Positions 55,780 through 64,000 are shown, counted from the first letter of the stretch. The stretch: DNA of 64,000 nucleotides from Pedobacter metabolipauper (GCF_004362715.1 NZ_SNYC01000003.1:869601-933600); one strand, 5' to 3'. Program-made: numbers and translations. The notes: generated from the letters alone by a model not told the origin.

Positions 55780-57138
55780 ATGCTGAGCACATTTTACACC
55801 AAATATAAACCCTACTATAAAGATAATTTAAAGCTGGCGATGCCGATAGTGGTATCTCAACTTGGACATACACTGGTACATCTGGCAGACAGTGTGATCG
55901 TTGGGCACTTCGCCGGTACCATCCAGCTGGCTGCTGTATCGCTCGTAAACAGCCTGTTCACCCTGATCATGGTCATTGGTATGGGGATCGCCTATGGCTT
56001 AACCCCGCTTATTGCGCGTGAAAACGGCAGCAAGAACTATGATGAATGCGGTAAACTGCTTTCCAATAGCCTGATCATTAACTTCTGCACCTCCATCTTA
56101 TTGTATGGGCTCATTTACCTGGGTACTTTATTGGTTATTGATCACATTGGCCAGTCGCCGCAAGTGGTTGCCTACGCCAAGCCGTATCTCGGTTATTTAG
56201 GCATCTCCATCATTCCCTTAATGATCTTTCAAACCTTTAAGCAGTTTACAGAAGGGCTTGGCTTTACCAAACAAGCCATGTACGTATCCATCTGGGGCAA
56301 CGTGATCAACGTAATCCTGGGGGTCATTTTTGTAAAAGGCCTGTTCGGTATTGCACCTATGGGTGTTAAAGGAGTAGGTTTAAGTACGCTGATCGACCGG
56401 ATTTTAATGGCCACAGTGATGGCAGTTTTCGTAATGCGCTCCAAACACTTCAAATTATATATCCAAAAATTCAGGATCACGTTTATCGACAAAGTACGTG
56501 CATTTAAGATTGTCAGGATCGGTGCACCCGTAGCCATGCAGTATTCTTTTGAGATCAGTGCATTTAGTGGCGCAGCCATCATCATAGGTACCATCGGTGC
56601 CGTTGAGCAAGCCGCACACCAGGTAGCCATAAACCTTGCTGCAGTAACTTATATGATGGCCAGTGGAATTGCCTCAGCCGCAACCATTAAAACAGGAAAC
56701 AACCTCGGTAAAAATAACTTTACAGACCTGAGACGATCCGCAATTGCCAGCTATCATGTCATACTTCTTTTCATGATCATAACTGCTCTATTTTTTACCG
56801 TGGCTAGCAGCGTACTTCCCTATCTCTATACCGAAGACAGGGCCGTTATCAATATTGCCTCACAGCTGCTGATCATTGCCGGCTTTTTCCAGCTGTTTGA
56901 TGGAACACAGGTTGTGGGACTTGGCGTATTAAGGGGTATTGGCGATGTAAATATTCCAACGCTCATCACTTTTGTAGCCTATTGGATTATCGGTATCCCC
57001 CTTGGATATGTGCTGGGCATTACACTGGGCATGGGTGTAAATGGAATATGGTATGGCCTTACCTTTGGCTTGCTTACCGCCTCGGTCCTGCTGTTTCTGC
57101 GTTTTCAAAAAAGAACACGACTGCTGGCTAAAAGTTAG
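55780..57138 (+). CDS. MATE family efflux transporter
   Basis: 452 residues with twelve membrane helices. LAMPIVVSQLGHTLVHLADSVIVGHF and the second-half PVAMQYSFEISAFSGAAIIIG start the two inverted halves; DGTQVVGLGVLRGIGDVNIPT is the MATE C-terminal motif. Sodium- or proton-driven drug or metabolite exporter. GACTTTTG, a near match to the -7 box, lies five bases before the start. Confidence 0.93.
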   Translation: MLSTFYTKYKPYYKDNLKLAMPIVVSQLGHTLVHLADSVIVGHFAGTIQLAAVSLVNSLFTLIMVIGMGIAYGLTPLIARENGSKNYDECGKLLSNSLIINFCTSILLYGLIYLGTLLVIDHIGQSPQVVAYAKPYLGYLGISIIPLMIFQTFKQFTEGLGFTKQAMYVSIWGNVINVILGVIFVKGLFGIAPMGVKGVGLSTLIDRILMATVMAVFVMRSKHFKLYIQKFRITFIDKVRAFKIVRIGAPVAMQYSFEISAFSGAAIIIGTIGAVEQAAHQVAINLAAVTYMMASGIASAATIKTGNNLGKNNFTDLRRSAIASYHVILLFMIITALFFTVASSVLPYLYTEDRAVINIASQLLIIAGFFQLFDGTQVVGLGVLRGIGDVNIPTLITFVAYWIIGIPLGYVLGITLGMGVNGIWYGLTFGLLTASVLLFLRFQKRTRLLAKS

Positions 57139-57254
57139 CGTACCCTACCCTTATTACAGAATAAAACCAGCTTAACAACAATCCCGAATTTACAATATTG
57201 AGTGATCCAAAGGCTCTTCTTATTGGTCGTATTAACGATTAATTTCAATAATAT

Positions 57255-57285
57255 TTTGTTTTGCGAAATACTTGTATTAATATTG
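57255..57285 (+). promoter_or_regulatory. Promoter of the uORF-TonB receptor transcript
   Basis: TTTG (57255-57258), 19 bases, then TAATATTG (57278-57285), one base off TAnnTTTG. Start of transcription would be near 57291, about 18 bases before the Cys-rich ORF and about 160 before the receptor ATG. Confidence 0.6.
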
Positions 57286-57308
57286 TCTACTAATTCGATA
57301 GACTTTAT

Positions 57309-57419
57309 ATGAAACAAATTCTACACGCTCCCAATTATGATGGTTTTATGAAACCTGCTGACGGAAACAAATCCTGTTGTTGTCAGATGTGCTGTACCCC
57401 AGATCTGCATCTCAACTAA
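57309..57419 (+). CDS. Cys-rich small upstream ORF (putative leader peptide)
   Basis: 36 residues starting MKQILHAPN and ending in SCCCQMCCTPDLHLN, with five cysteines in seven residues (codons at 57375-57395). An internal Met gives a shorter 23-residue form. Stop codon is 32 bases before the TonB receptor start, in the same transcript if the promoter at 57255 is right. The Cys codons lie in the 3' arm of a potential hairpin (CTGAC at 57357-57361 with GTCAG at 57382-57386). Known cysteine-triplet leader ORFs in mycobacteria control sulfur genes by attenuation, and the downstream TauE/SafE gene makes a similar role attractive. A small metal-binding protein is the alternative. Not in a family I can name. 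Confidence 0.55.
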   Translation: MKQILHAPNYDGFMKPADGNKSCCCQMCCTPDLHLN

Positions 57420-57451
57420 CCCCATCAGTTAAATCTTATTCAAACCATCTA

Positions 57452-60403
57452 ATGAAATTCCAAATCTATAAATTGGCCATTCCAGGCTTATTATTATTCG
57501 CACTCCTGCTTCAAAAGCAACCCGCTTTAGCACAAGAAAATCAACTCATAGAAGTGTCCGGAACCATCAAGGACCAGGAAACCAAAGAACCGCTTGCCGG
57601 TGTAACCGTACTGATCAAAGGAACCATCGCTGGTACCAATTCAGACCAGAGCGGTAAATTCAGGCTCCGCACCCGCCTTAAATTTCCATTCACCCTCGTA
57701 TTTTCGAGTGTTGGTTTCAAGTCACAGGAGTTTGTGGTAAAAGAATCCGGAATGCAGCTGGATATTTCATTGGTTACACAGACCTTACTGGGCAATGAAG
57801 TGGTAATTACCGCATCCCGCGTAGAAGAAAGTATCTTAAAATCACCCGTAGCGATTGAGAAACTGGACATCCGGGCCATCCGGGAATCTCCGGCACCAAG
57901 TTTTTACGATGCCCTTGAAAACGTAAAAGGTGTTCAGATGACCACTTCCAGCATTACCTTTAAAGTACCCAATACCAGGGGCTTTAACATCCCAAATAAC
58001 TTTCGCTTTGTACAATTGGTTGATGGAGTAGACATGCAGGCAGCCACCCTTGGTGTACCGCTGGGTAATGCCATCGGTCCAACAGAACTGGATATTGCCA
58101 GCGTAGAGATTACTCCCGGAGCTGCTTCAGCCCTATACGGGATGAACGCCATTAACGGGATGGCCAACCTGATCACTAAAAGTCCTTTTCAATACGAGGG
58201 ACTAAGTGTATACAGTAAAACGGGCTTAAACCATGTTGGCGGTACAGGCCGCAACCTGAGCAACCTCACCGAAACCGCCCTTCGCTATGCTAAAGCCTAT
58301 AACAATAAATTCGCATTCAAGGTGAACTTAAGTTACTTCAGAGGTACAGACTGGCTTTCTGATACACGGACAGATCAAAACCCGAACAACCTGAATACGG
58401 CCAACCCAACGTTCCCGGAACTTGACGGAAATGAAAATAACCCCGCCTATGACGCCTGGAACAAATATGGCGATGATAATGGTAGTAATGCTGTTACCAT
58501 TAGCGGAATTACAAATATCCCAGGTAAAACAGGCAATCAAAGTATCATTGTCAGACGTACCGGTTATTATGAAAAAGATGTTGTTAACCCTATTGTAGAT
58601 AATCTTAAGTTCGATGCGGCCCTGCATTACCGCCTTACAGACAATGCAGAACTTTCATACCAGTATCGGGTAGGAAAAATGGATGGTGTATTTCAACGCG
58701 GCAACAAGATCCAGCTGGATAATGTGGTTGTACAAAACCATAAGCTGGAACTAAAAGGTCACGATTATTTCATCAAATCCTACATTTCCATAGAGAACAC
58801 CGGAGATTCTTACAACATTAAACCGTTGGTAGACAACCTGGACATTACCAGCGGCGGCACCAATTCAGTTTGGGGCGCCAAATATAAAACTGCGCTTCAA
58901 AATGCCATCAATGCAGGCACGCCATTGGCGGAAGCTTTGAGAGTGGCGAGAAAGGCAGCCGATGCTGGTCGCGCAGAACCGGGAACACCTCAATTTAATG
59001 AACTAAAGAACACCATCGTAAAGATCAACAACTGGGATCATAAAAGCGTAGTGGGCGGTGATGCCCCGGCAACCGGCGGTGCCTGGTTACGCCAGCTCAG
59101 CAGAACTTACCATGCCGATGGACAGTGGGACTTAAGCAGCAAGGTTAAATTTGTCGACCTGCTGATCGGTGCCGATGCCCGGATCTATGAAGTGATCCCG
59201 GATGGAAATAACTTTGTGGATTTTAGCAGACCAAATGCCGACAGGAACAAACCCCTTGCAGATGGCAGTTTCGGTGAAAACGTATATTACAAGAAATTTG
59301 GTGCGTTTACACAGGTTACCAAGACGTTCTTTAACGAGAAACTTAAAGTATTCGGATCGCTTCGCTTAGATTACAATCCGGAGTTTGATGCCAAGTTCAA
59401 TCCGCGTGTTGCCGCCGTATACACCGTTGCAGAAAAACACAACTTCAGGGCATCCTTCCAAAACGGATACCGCTTCCCTGCCCTGTTTGAAGCCATATCT
59501 TTTGTAAATAATGGAAATATCCGTCGGGTTGGCGGACTTCCTTACATCAATGAAGGGTTAAATTACCTGGACAACTCCTACACCTTAGCGTCTATCAATA
59601 CCTTTAATGCAGCGGTTAATAAAGATGTAGCCACCGGGTTAACAGCTAATGATGCCGCCTTAAAGAACAGGGCCTTACTGGAAGCTACCATACTGAAGTC
59701 TACCCAGCCAGAACAGATCAACTCTTTTGAGATCGGTTATAAAAGTGTGCTGTTCGATAATAAACTGGTTATCGATATCGATGCCTACAGCAACGAATAC
59801 AGCGGGTTTTTAGGTCAGGTAGAAGTTGCTGTTCCCTACCAGGGAACCAGTACCGCTCCTTTAAGTGCACAGGTTCCGGTTGGAAGTGATGAGTCGGTTA
59901 TTGCAATGCTTGCTGCCAACCGCAACAACCAGCAAACCAGGTACCGTGTTTATACCAATGCCAAAAACAAATACAATAACTATGGCTCCTCGCTGGGCTT
60001 AACTTACAATTTCTTAAAGCTGTATACCATTGCCGGAAATGTGAGCTACAATAACATCACAGAGAACAAGGAGAAAGACGTATTTGTAACCGGTTTCAAT
60101 ACGCCAAACTGGGCTACAAACATCTCCTTCGGTAATCGTGAAATAGCTAAAAACCTTGGTTTTAACGTAGTATGGAGATGGCAGCAGGAATTCCTGTGGG
60201 AAAGTCCGCTGGTAAACGGAACGGTTCCGGCTTTCAACACCTTTGATGCCCAGTTTACCTATAAAATTCCAACGGCCAAAGCCAGTATAAAAGTAGGTGC
60301 AACCAATATATTTAATAAACATTATGTACAATATGCCGGCGGACCAACGCTTGGCGGTCTTTACTATACCGCCATTACGTTTGATGGCCTGTTGAATAAG
60401 TAA
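57452..60403 (+). CDS. TonB-dependent receptor with CarboxypepD_reg-like N-terminal domain
   Basis: 983 residues from ATG at 57452. Signal peptide ends LAQE. Then a CarboxypepD_reg-like domain (VSGTIKDQETKEPLAGVTVLI through SSVGFKSQEF), plug domain (VEESILKSPVAIEKLD; FYDALENVKGVQM; AASALYGMNAINGMANLITKSP) and a 22-strand-type barrel. It is not paired with a SusD gene, so it is not a glycan SusCD system; cofactor, metal or sulfur-compound uptake is more likely. The long barrel region with VGAT-IFNKHYVQYAGGPTLGGLYY closes the protein. An intrinsic terminator follows. Confidence 0.92.
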   Translation: MKFQIYKLAIPGLLLFALLLQKQPALAQENQLIEVSGTIKDQETKEPLAGVTVLIKGTIAGTNSDQSGKFRLRTRLKFPFTLVFSSVGFKSQEFVVKESGMQLDISLVTQTLLGNEVVITASRVEESILKSPVAIEKLDIRAIRESPAPSFYDALENVKGVQMTTSSITFKVPNTRGFNIPNNFRFVQLVDGVDMQAATLGVPLGNAIGPTELDIASVEITPGAASALYGMNAINGMANLITKSPFQYEGLSVYSKTGLNHVGGTGRNLSNLTETALRYAKAYNNKFAFKVNLSYFRGTDWLSDTRTDQNPNNLNTANPTFPELDGNENNPAYDAWNKYGDDNGSNAVTISGITNIPGKTGNQSIIVRRTGYYEKDVVNPIVDNLKFDAALHYRLTDNAELSYQYRVGKMDGVFQRGNKIQLDNVVVQNHKLELKGHDYFIKSYISIENTGDSYNIKPLVDNLDITSGGTNSVWGAKYKTALQNAINAGTPLAEALRVARKAADAGRAEPGTPQFNELKNTIVKINNWDHKSVVGGDAPATGGAWLRQLSRTYHADGQWDLSSKVKFVDLLIGADARIYEVIPDGNNFVDFSRPNADRNKPLADGSFGENVYYKKFGAFTQVTKTFFNEKLKVFGSLRLDYNPEFDAKFNPRVAAVYTVAEKHNFRASFQNGYRFPALFEAISFVNNGNIRRVGGLPYINEGLNYLDNSYTLASINTFNAAVNKDVATGLTANDAALKNRALLEATILKSTQPEQINSFEIGYKSVLFDNKLVIDIDAYSNEYSGFLGQVEVAVPYQGTSTAPLSAQVPVGSDESVIAMLAANRNNQQTRYRVYTNAKNKYNNYGSSLGLTYNFLKLYTIAGNVSYNNITENKEKDVFVTGFNTPNWATNISFGNREIAKNLGFNVVWRWQQEFLWESPLVNGTVPAFNTFDAQFTYKIPTAKASIKVGATNIFNKHYVQYAGGPTLGGLYYTAITFDGLLNK

Positions 60404-60431
60404 ACTAATAACTAACCTAAATTCAAACCAC

Positions 60432-60493
60432 GAGGGTGTTAGGGGTTATGCTCAGCAATGATGGGCATAACTTCAGCACACCCTCATTTTTTT
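60432..60493 (+). terminator. Intrinsic terminator after the TonB receptor gene
   Basis: Outer stem GAGGGTGT (60432-60439) with ACACCCTC (60478-60485), inner stem GTTATGC/GCATAAC, then seven T. Confidence 0.85.
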
Positions 60494-60506
60494 ATTAAGA
60501 AACAAG

Positions 60507-60614
60507 ATGTTACCAGGAACATCATTTATGCGCCAGATCATCCCGGATTTACCGGGAAGCTGTAAAGCAAGAATGAAAATAACTGGATCACACCAATCAA
60601 AAACAAAAGCATGA
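60507..60614 (+). CDS. Possible small ORF translationally coupled to the TauE/SafE gene
   Basis: 35 codons starting MLPGTSFMRQ; its TGA overlaps the exporter ATG as ATGA. It spans two small hairpins (GATGTT/AACATC; CCCGG/CCGGG). Only one Cys, no recognised family. May be chance. Confidence 0.25.
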   Translation: MLPGTSFMRQIIPDLPGSCKARMKITGSHQSKTKA

Positions 60615-61549
60615 GTTTACAAGAAAATCAAAGCAGGATTACCATAGACAATAAAATTCAGGAACGTAAGTGGAAAAAGATCGCTTACGTATGCCTTATT
60701 GTCCTTGCCGTTCTGTTTATCGGCTACGCACTCTATTCTTACCTGACCTACGATGTAATCGTTCAGTTCGGAAAAAGCGTTTACGATCAAACCGATGAAA
60801 AGTTCTTGTGGATGCTCCTGGTTGGTTTCCTGGCCCAGATGGTTGATGGTGCGTTAGGAATGGGATATGGTGTGGTATCCACTACACTCCTGCTTTCCGG
60901 CGGATTAAACCCTGCAGTGATCTCCGGAAGTATCCATACTGCAGAAATGTTTTCAAGCGGGGCATCTGGTTTTAGTCATTACCGCTTTGGTAATGTCAAC
61001 AAAAAGCTGTTTAAGGTATTGCTTATTCCTGGTGTGCTTGGTGCCATTGCAGGTGCCTTATTATTGGGCTATGCCGGCGAAGCTTTCTCAACCTACATCA
61101 GACCGGTAATCTCCGTTTATACCCTATTGTTAGGAATCCGCATTCTGCTCAATGCATTTAAAGAAAAGACCAAACCACAAAAGATCAAACGCGCGGGCTG
61201 GCTGGCTGGTGCAGGCGGCTTCCTGGATTCTTTTGGCGGTGGCGGATGGGGACCACTGGTTACTTCTACCCTGATCTCTAAGGGACGTACCCCAAAATAT
61301 GTGATCGGCTCGGTAAGTTTAACCGAATTTTTTGTAACCATGGCCAGCGCAGTTACCTTCTTCTTTATGCTCGGTGTAAGTCACTGGCAATCCATCCTGG
61401 GCTTAATTGTTGGTGGTGTAATTGCTGCGCCTTTGGCAGCCCGCCTGGTTGGTAAACTACCTATGAAAAAAATGTTTATCGGCGTTGCTACCATCGTAAT
61501 TATTTCCAGTGTACGTATCATTTGGATGTCTATCACCAAGCTACTGTAA
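60611..61549 (+). CDS. Sulfite exporter TauE/SafE family protein
   Basis: 312 residues with about eight membrane helices. WMLLVGFLAQMVDGALGMGYGV and the second-half GWLAGAGGFLDSFGGGGWGPLVTSTL are the paired TauE/SafE signatures. Family members export sulfite, sulfoacetate or other sulfonates; some handle metals. Follows the TonB receptor with a terminator in between. The last 12 codons are partly duplicated after the stop (61566-61603). Confidence 0.9.
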   Translation: MSLQENQSRITIDNKIQERKWKKIAYVCLIVLAVLFIGYALYSYLTYDVIVQFGKSVYDQTDEKFLWMLLVGFLAQMVDGALGMGYGVVSTTLLLSGGLNPAVISGSIHTAEMFSSGASGFSHYRFGNVNKKLFKVLLIPGVLGAIAGALLLGYAGEAFSTYIRPVISVYTLLLGIRILLNAFKEKTKPQKIKRAGWLAGAGGFLDSFGGGGWGPLVTSTLISKGRTPKYVIGSVSLTEFFVTMASAVTFFFMLGVSHWQSILGLIVGGVIAAPLAARLVGKLPMKKMFIGVATIVIISSVRIIWMSITKLL

Positions 61550-61603
61550 GGCTATTGTAAGAAATTTATTTCCAGTGTACGTATCATATGGGTGTCGATC
61601 AGC
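61500..61603. repeat. Duplicated 3' end of the TauE/SafE gene
   Basis: Copy one 61500-61537 (coding) and copy two 61566-61603 match at 34 of 38 bases, offset 66 (22 codons). Read in the same frame, copy two encodes FISSVRIIWVSIS against IISSVRIIWMSIT, ending in TGA. Confidence 0.85.
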
Positions 61604-61613
61604 GGCTGATGTT

Positions 61614-61700
61614 AGAAAACAACCAGGCTACTTTTAGAAAGCAACCAAACTACTTTTAAAAAGCAACAAAACTACTTTTAGAAAATCACAAACTACTGTA
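61614..61700. repeat. 22-bp tandem repeat, four copies
   Basis: Units begin at 61614, 61636, 61658 and 61680, with consensus AGAAAGCAACCAAACTACTTTT; the last is degraded. They fill the gap before the histidine kinase gene. Confidence 0.9.
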
Positions 61701-61775
61701 AAGAAATAAATACGGTTAACTGGTCGGATTATTCTTTAATTCCTGAACTAATGAATAAATTTGCTCTACGAGCGA

Positions 61776-62867
61776 ATGGCAATTACGACCTTAAAAAAAC
61801 ATATTTCCGATACTTTCAAGAACTACAGGTGGCTATTACATGTGCTGTTTTGGGTGTTGATGCTATCTTATGTTACGTATAGTTATGCGATAAGCGGTTA
61901 TTTTCAAAGCAAAAAATTCCCTGCCCCGCTTCCGGTCATCATCTTTACCATCCGGCATGTCATCTTATTTTTAGTTTCCTATTCATTCCTTTTTCTGGTT
62001 GTTCCACTATTTAAACAGCCCAAAAGATACCGGGCATGGCTTCTGTTTTTAGCGATCTTCTTATTCTTTTTTTTACTTCAAATATGGATCTTTAAGCTGC
62101 TGATGTATATGGCACCTGCAATCAACGGCAATCCTGACTATACCTTTATGCGGATCTTAAATCGCAATTTTGGCAATTTCTTCGTTCCCCTCACCGTTTT
62201 TATTGCATTCTATTACTTTATAGACATCTACGACCAGCAGAAAGGCATCCGGAACCTGGAACAGTTCAAGAGACAAAAGATCGCCTTGGAAAGCAGCTTT
62301 TTAAAATCACAGGTAAACCCGCATTTCCTGTTCAATACCTTAAATAACATTTACGCACTCAGCTTAAAAAAATCTGAACAGACCCAGGTCATCATCGAAA
62401 AGCTGGAATCCCTGCTGCACTACATGCTTTATGAGTGTAAATCAGATTTTGTGCCGCTTGAAAACGAATTTACGTTTGCAAACAGTTATATCGCCCTGGA
62501 AAAACTTCGTCATAAGGAAGACCAGATCACGGTTACGGTAAATATTAAAGGGGGCTCGAAAGATAAGCAGATTGCACCGCTGCTGCTGATCAACTTTCTG
62601 GAAAATGCATTTAAACATGGCACCAAAACGAGTTTCGGACAGTCATGGATCAATATGGATATTGAAACCAAAGATGATACAGTACACTTCAAACTGCAAA
62701 ACAGTAAGCCATTTAACCAGCATGGACAGGCCATTACCGAATACAAGGGCGGCATCGGACTTAAAAATGTTCAGCGGAGACTGGAGATCCTCTATCCGAA
62801 ACGTCACCAATTGACCATTAATAATGCAAAGGACAAGTTTGAGATCGATTTAATTATTAATTTGTAA
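61776..62867 (+). CDS. LytS/YpdA-type sensor histidine kinase
   Basis: 363 residues from ATG at 61776. Four N-terminal membrane helices, then the His_kinase motif NPHFLFNTLNNIYAL with His183, an N-box ENAFKHG (Asn277) and G-box GGIGLKNVQRRL (325-336). Domain set fits LytS-family kinases that phosphorylate LytTR regulators. The next gene starts four bases after it. No response regulator is visible before the window ends. Confidence 0.93.
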   Translation: MAITTLKKHISDTFKNYRWLLHVLFWVLMLSYVTYSYAISGYFQSKKFPAPLPVIIFTIRHVILFLVSYSFLFLVVPLFKQPKRYRAWLLFLAIFLFFFLLQIWIFKLLMYMAPAINGNPDYTFMRILNRNFGNFFVPLTVFIAFYYFIDIYDQQKGIRNLEQFKRQKIALESSFLKSQVNPHFLFNTLNNIYALSLKKSEQTQVIIEKLESLLHYMLYECKSDFVPLENEFTFANSYIALEKLRHKEDQITVTVNIKGGSKDKQIAPLLLINFLENAFKHGTKTSFGQSWINMDIETKDDTVHFKLQNSKPFNQHGQAITEYKGGIGLKNVQRRLEILYPKRHQLTINNAKDKFEIDLIINL

Positions 62868-62871
62868 AGCG

Positions 62872-63936
62872 ATGGCCAATATTGTAGAATTAGAAATTAA
62901 CAACAAGAACCGCTGGGTATATTTTACCAAGTACCGTTGGGTGGCACATGTGGGCTATTGGATCTGGGTTTTATTGGTAGGAACACTGATGGTTGTCACT
63001 GTTCCGATCACACCAAAAGTTATATTACATCATTTTATACTCGACAATCTAATCATTGCGTCCTTCTTTTATATCTATTGTTTATTTCTGATCCCTTATT
63101 TCTTTAAGCGGAACAAAAATGCAACGTTCTGGTTACTGGTTGTTTCCTGTATCCTGGTTTTTTGCGCAATTGATCTGGCTTTCAGCGAGAACTTTGTGCG
63201 GATGAGCAATCATAGTTTCCCAAAAGGTTATACACTTAAAGACAAATATTTTGATAACCTGTACGGCTATGTATTGAACTTTCTGATCTTCTCGGTGATC
63301 TTATTTTTCATGGAGAAGAATGAAGAAACACATACCCAGCTTGAGCTGGACAAAGAGAAAATGGAAATTGAGCAGGTAAAGCTGGATCTGCTAAAGACGA
63401 ACATCAGTCCTGATTTTTTAATGCGGTCATTAGGTCAGCTTAAAAAATCAGCAAGCAACCACGAAGAAAGTACTTCAGAATCCATCCTTACCTTTTCTGA
63501 TCTGCTCAGATACCGTTTATACAGCAATAAAAAAGAAGAAACGAGACTTACAGATGAGTTGAATGCCCTGCAAAGCTTTGTTCACTTTATCTCGTTAAAT
63601 CAAACCGAAAACAACCTGCAGGTCGTATTGAATGTACAGGGTGAAAGCACCAATAAATGCCTTGCCCCGCTTGCACTGGTCAATATCCTGGAACCCTTTT
63701 GTAAGGCAGTCTCCAATCAGCCCGTATCGCTCCAGATGATCCTTTTAATTGATGATGCAGAACTGACGCTCGAAATGGATTACAGCCTGAGGGCCAATGA
63801 GATCCTGCTGGCCGATCTGGAAAGCTATGGAAACAATTACAAACAGCTTAACGACGAAAGTATTAAATTCAGGTTTGAGAACTGCGAAGACGAACGCTGC
63901 CTCATCAGCCTTACCCTGCCACTTTTTACGTGTTAA
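62872..63936 (+). CDS. Degenerate LytS-type histidine kinase (pseudokinase)
   Basis: 354 residues, clearly homologous to the preceding kinase: four membrane helices, then SPDFLMRSLGQL where the kinase has NPHFLFNTLNNI. The phospho-accepting His is Asp181, the N-box reads LEPFCKAV (no Asn), and the glycine-rich G-box is absent. The RYRLYSNKKEETRLTDEL and LALVNIL stretches keep the family pattern. It cannot be a working kinase. It may form a heterodimer with the preceding kinase or modulate it, as known for some pseudokinases. Confidence 0.85.
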   Translation: MANIVELEINNKNRWVYFTKYRWVAHVGYWIWVLLVGTLMVVTVPITPKVILHHFILDNLIIASFFYIYCLFLIPYFFKRNKNATFWLLVVSCILVFCAIDLAFSENFVRMSNHSFPKGYTLKDKYFDNLYGYVLNFLIFSVILFFMEKNEETHTQLELDKEKMEIEQVKLDLLKTNISPDFLMRSLGQLKKSASNHEESTSESILTFSDLLRYRLYSNKKEETRLTDELNALQSFVHFISLNQTENNLQVVLNVQGESTNKCLAPLALVNILEPFCKAVSNQPVSLQMILLIDDAELTLEMDYSLRANEILLADLESYGNNYKQLNDESIKFRFENCEDERCLISLTLPLFTC

Positions 63937-64000
63937 GGCTACGTGGTACTTATCTAAATGCCTTCAGTACAATTCTAATACTTAGTACAATTTAATGCCT
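63937..64000. other. End of window, no feature
   Basis: 64 bases after the pseudokinase stop codon. A response regulator gene may begin beyond the edge. Confidence 0.5.

Noticed and set aside
57377..57451. Upstream TTG start for the TonB receptor
   Set aside because: It adds 25 polar residues before the signal peptide. This stretch overlaps the Cys-rich ORF in another frame.
61614..61700. CRISPR array
   Set aside because: Units are contiguous with no spacers and there is no cas gene.

Overview
The window reads as chromosomal DNA of a Bacteroidota bacterium, most likely family Sphingobacteriaceae (Pedobacter-like). The support is internal: the TAnnTTTG-type -7 promoter boxes, the near absence of Shine-Dalgarno sequences, a CarboxypepD_reg-like/TonB-dependent receptor, a serine palmitoyltransferase sphingolipid cluster, GH92 mannosidase, DUF1080 and PmoA (DUF6807) genes, and Bacteroidota-type XseA and GyrA. 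Genus is an inference; no rRNA or tRNA gene was seen. I saw no insertion sequence, prophage or CRISPR array. Most of the window is core-like, with short low-complexity and tandem-repeat patches scattered between and sometimes inside genes.

Layout. 1-1395: DUF1080 and PmoA-family sugar-related secreted proteins (minus strand). 1576-4145: LD-carboxypeptidase, xseA, xseB, overlapping. 4146-7560: a minus-strand sphingolipid operon of serine palmitoyltransferase, a GNAT-like putative ceramide synthase and a CerR-like reductase. 8129-10780: a copper module with a DUF3347 protein and a multicopper oxidase carrying a C-terminal beta-barrel-like region. 10950-13949: dienelactone hydrolase, RRM protein, a conserved hypothetical, lysoplasmalogenase. 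13946-22169: alpha-2-macroglobulin plus penicillin-binding protein 1C, one base apart. 22231-31447: topA, glutathione peroxidase, a two-gene split 5'-nucleotidase, mnmA, GH92. 31717-37763: DUF2809, YigZ, EamA transporter, ribD, prmC, xerD, aroQ. 37903-42944: glycosyltransferase, lipid A-type acyltransferase, WbqC, corA, mgtE. 43070-53129: Ohr, FUSC transporter, two paralogous TPR proteins, gyrA, hemF, MFS. 53342-57138: two Ser/Thr/Asp-rich lipoproteins, DUF4442, AlbA_2 regulator, MATE. 57309-63936: a Cys-rich upstream ORF, TonB-dependent receptor, TauE/SafE exporter, a LytS-type histidine kinase and a degenerate partner.

How genes work together. The sphingolipid trio would supply the complete Spt-bCerS-CerR route to dihydroceramide. 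Alpha-2-macroglobulin with PBP1C is the classic periplasmic pair thought to trap proteases and repair the wall. CorA and MgtE give two magnesium routes side by side. The most unusual locus is 57255-61549. There a recognisable promoter leads into a 36-codon ORF ending in a CCC-Gln-Met-CC run, directly in front of a TonB-dependent receptor, which is followed by a TauE/SafE (sulfur oxyanion/sulfonate family) exporter. This suggests a cysteine- or sulfur-responsive leader-peptide system. Just downstream, a LytS-type sensor kinase is paired with a homologue that has lost the phospho-accepting His, the N-box and the G-box.

Limits: coordinates were read by eye. Family calls rest on motif recognition, not searches. 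Promoters and terminators are pattern matches.
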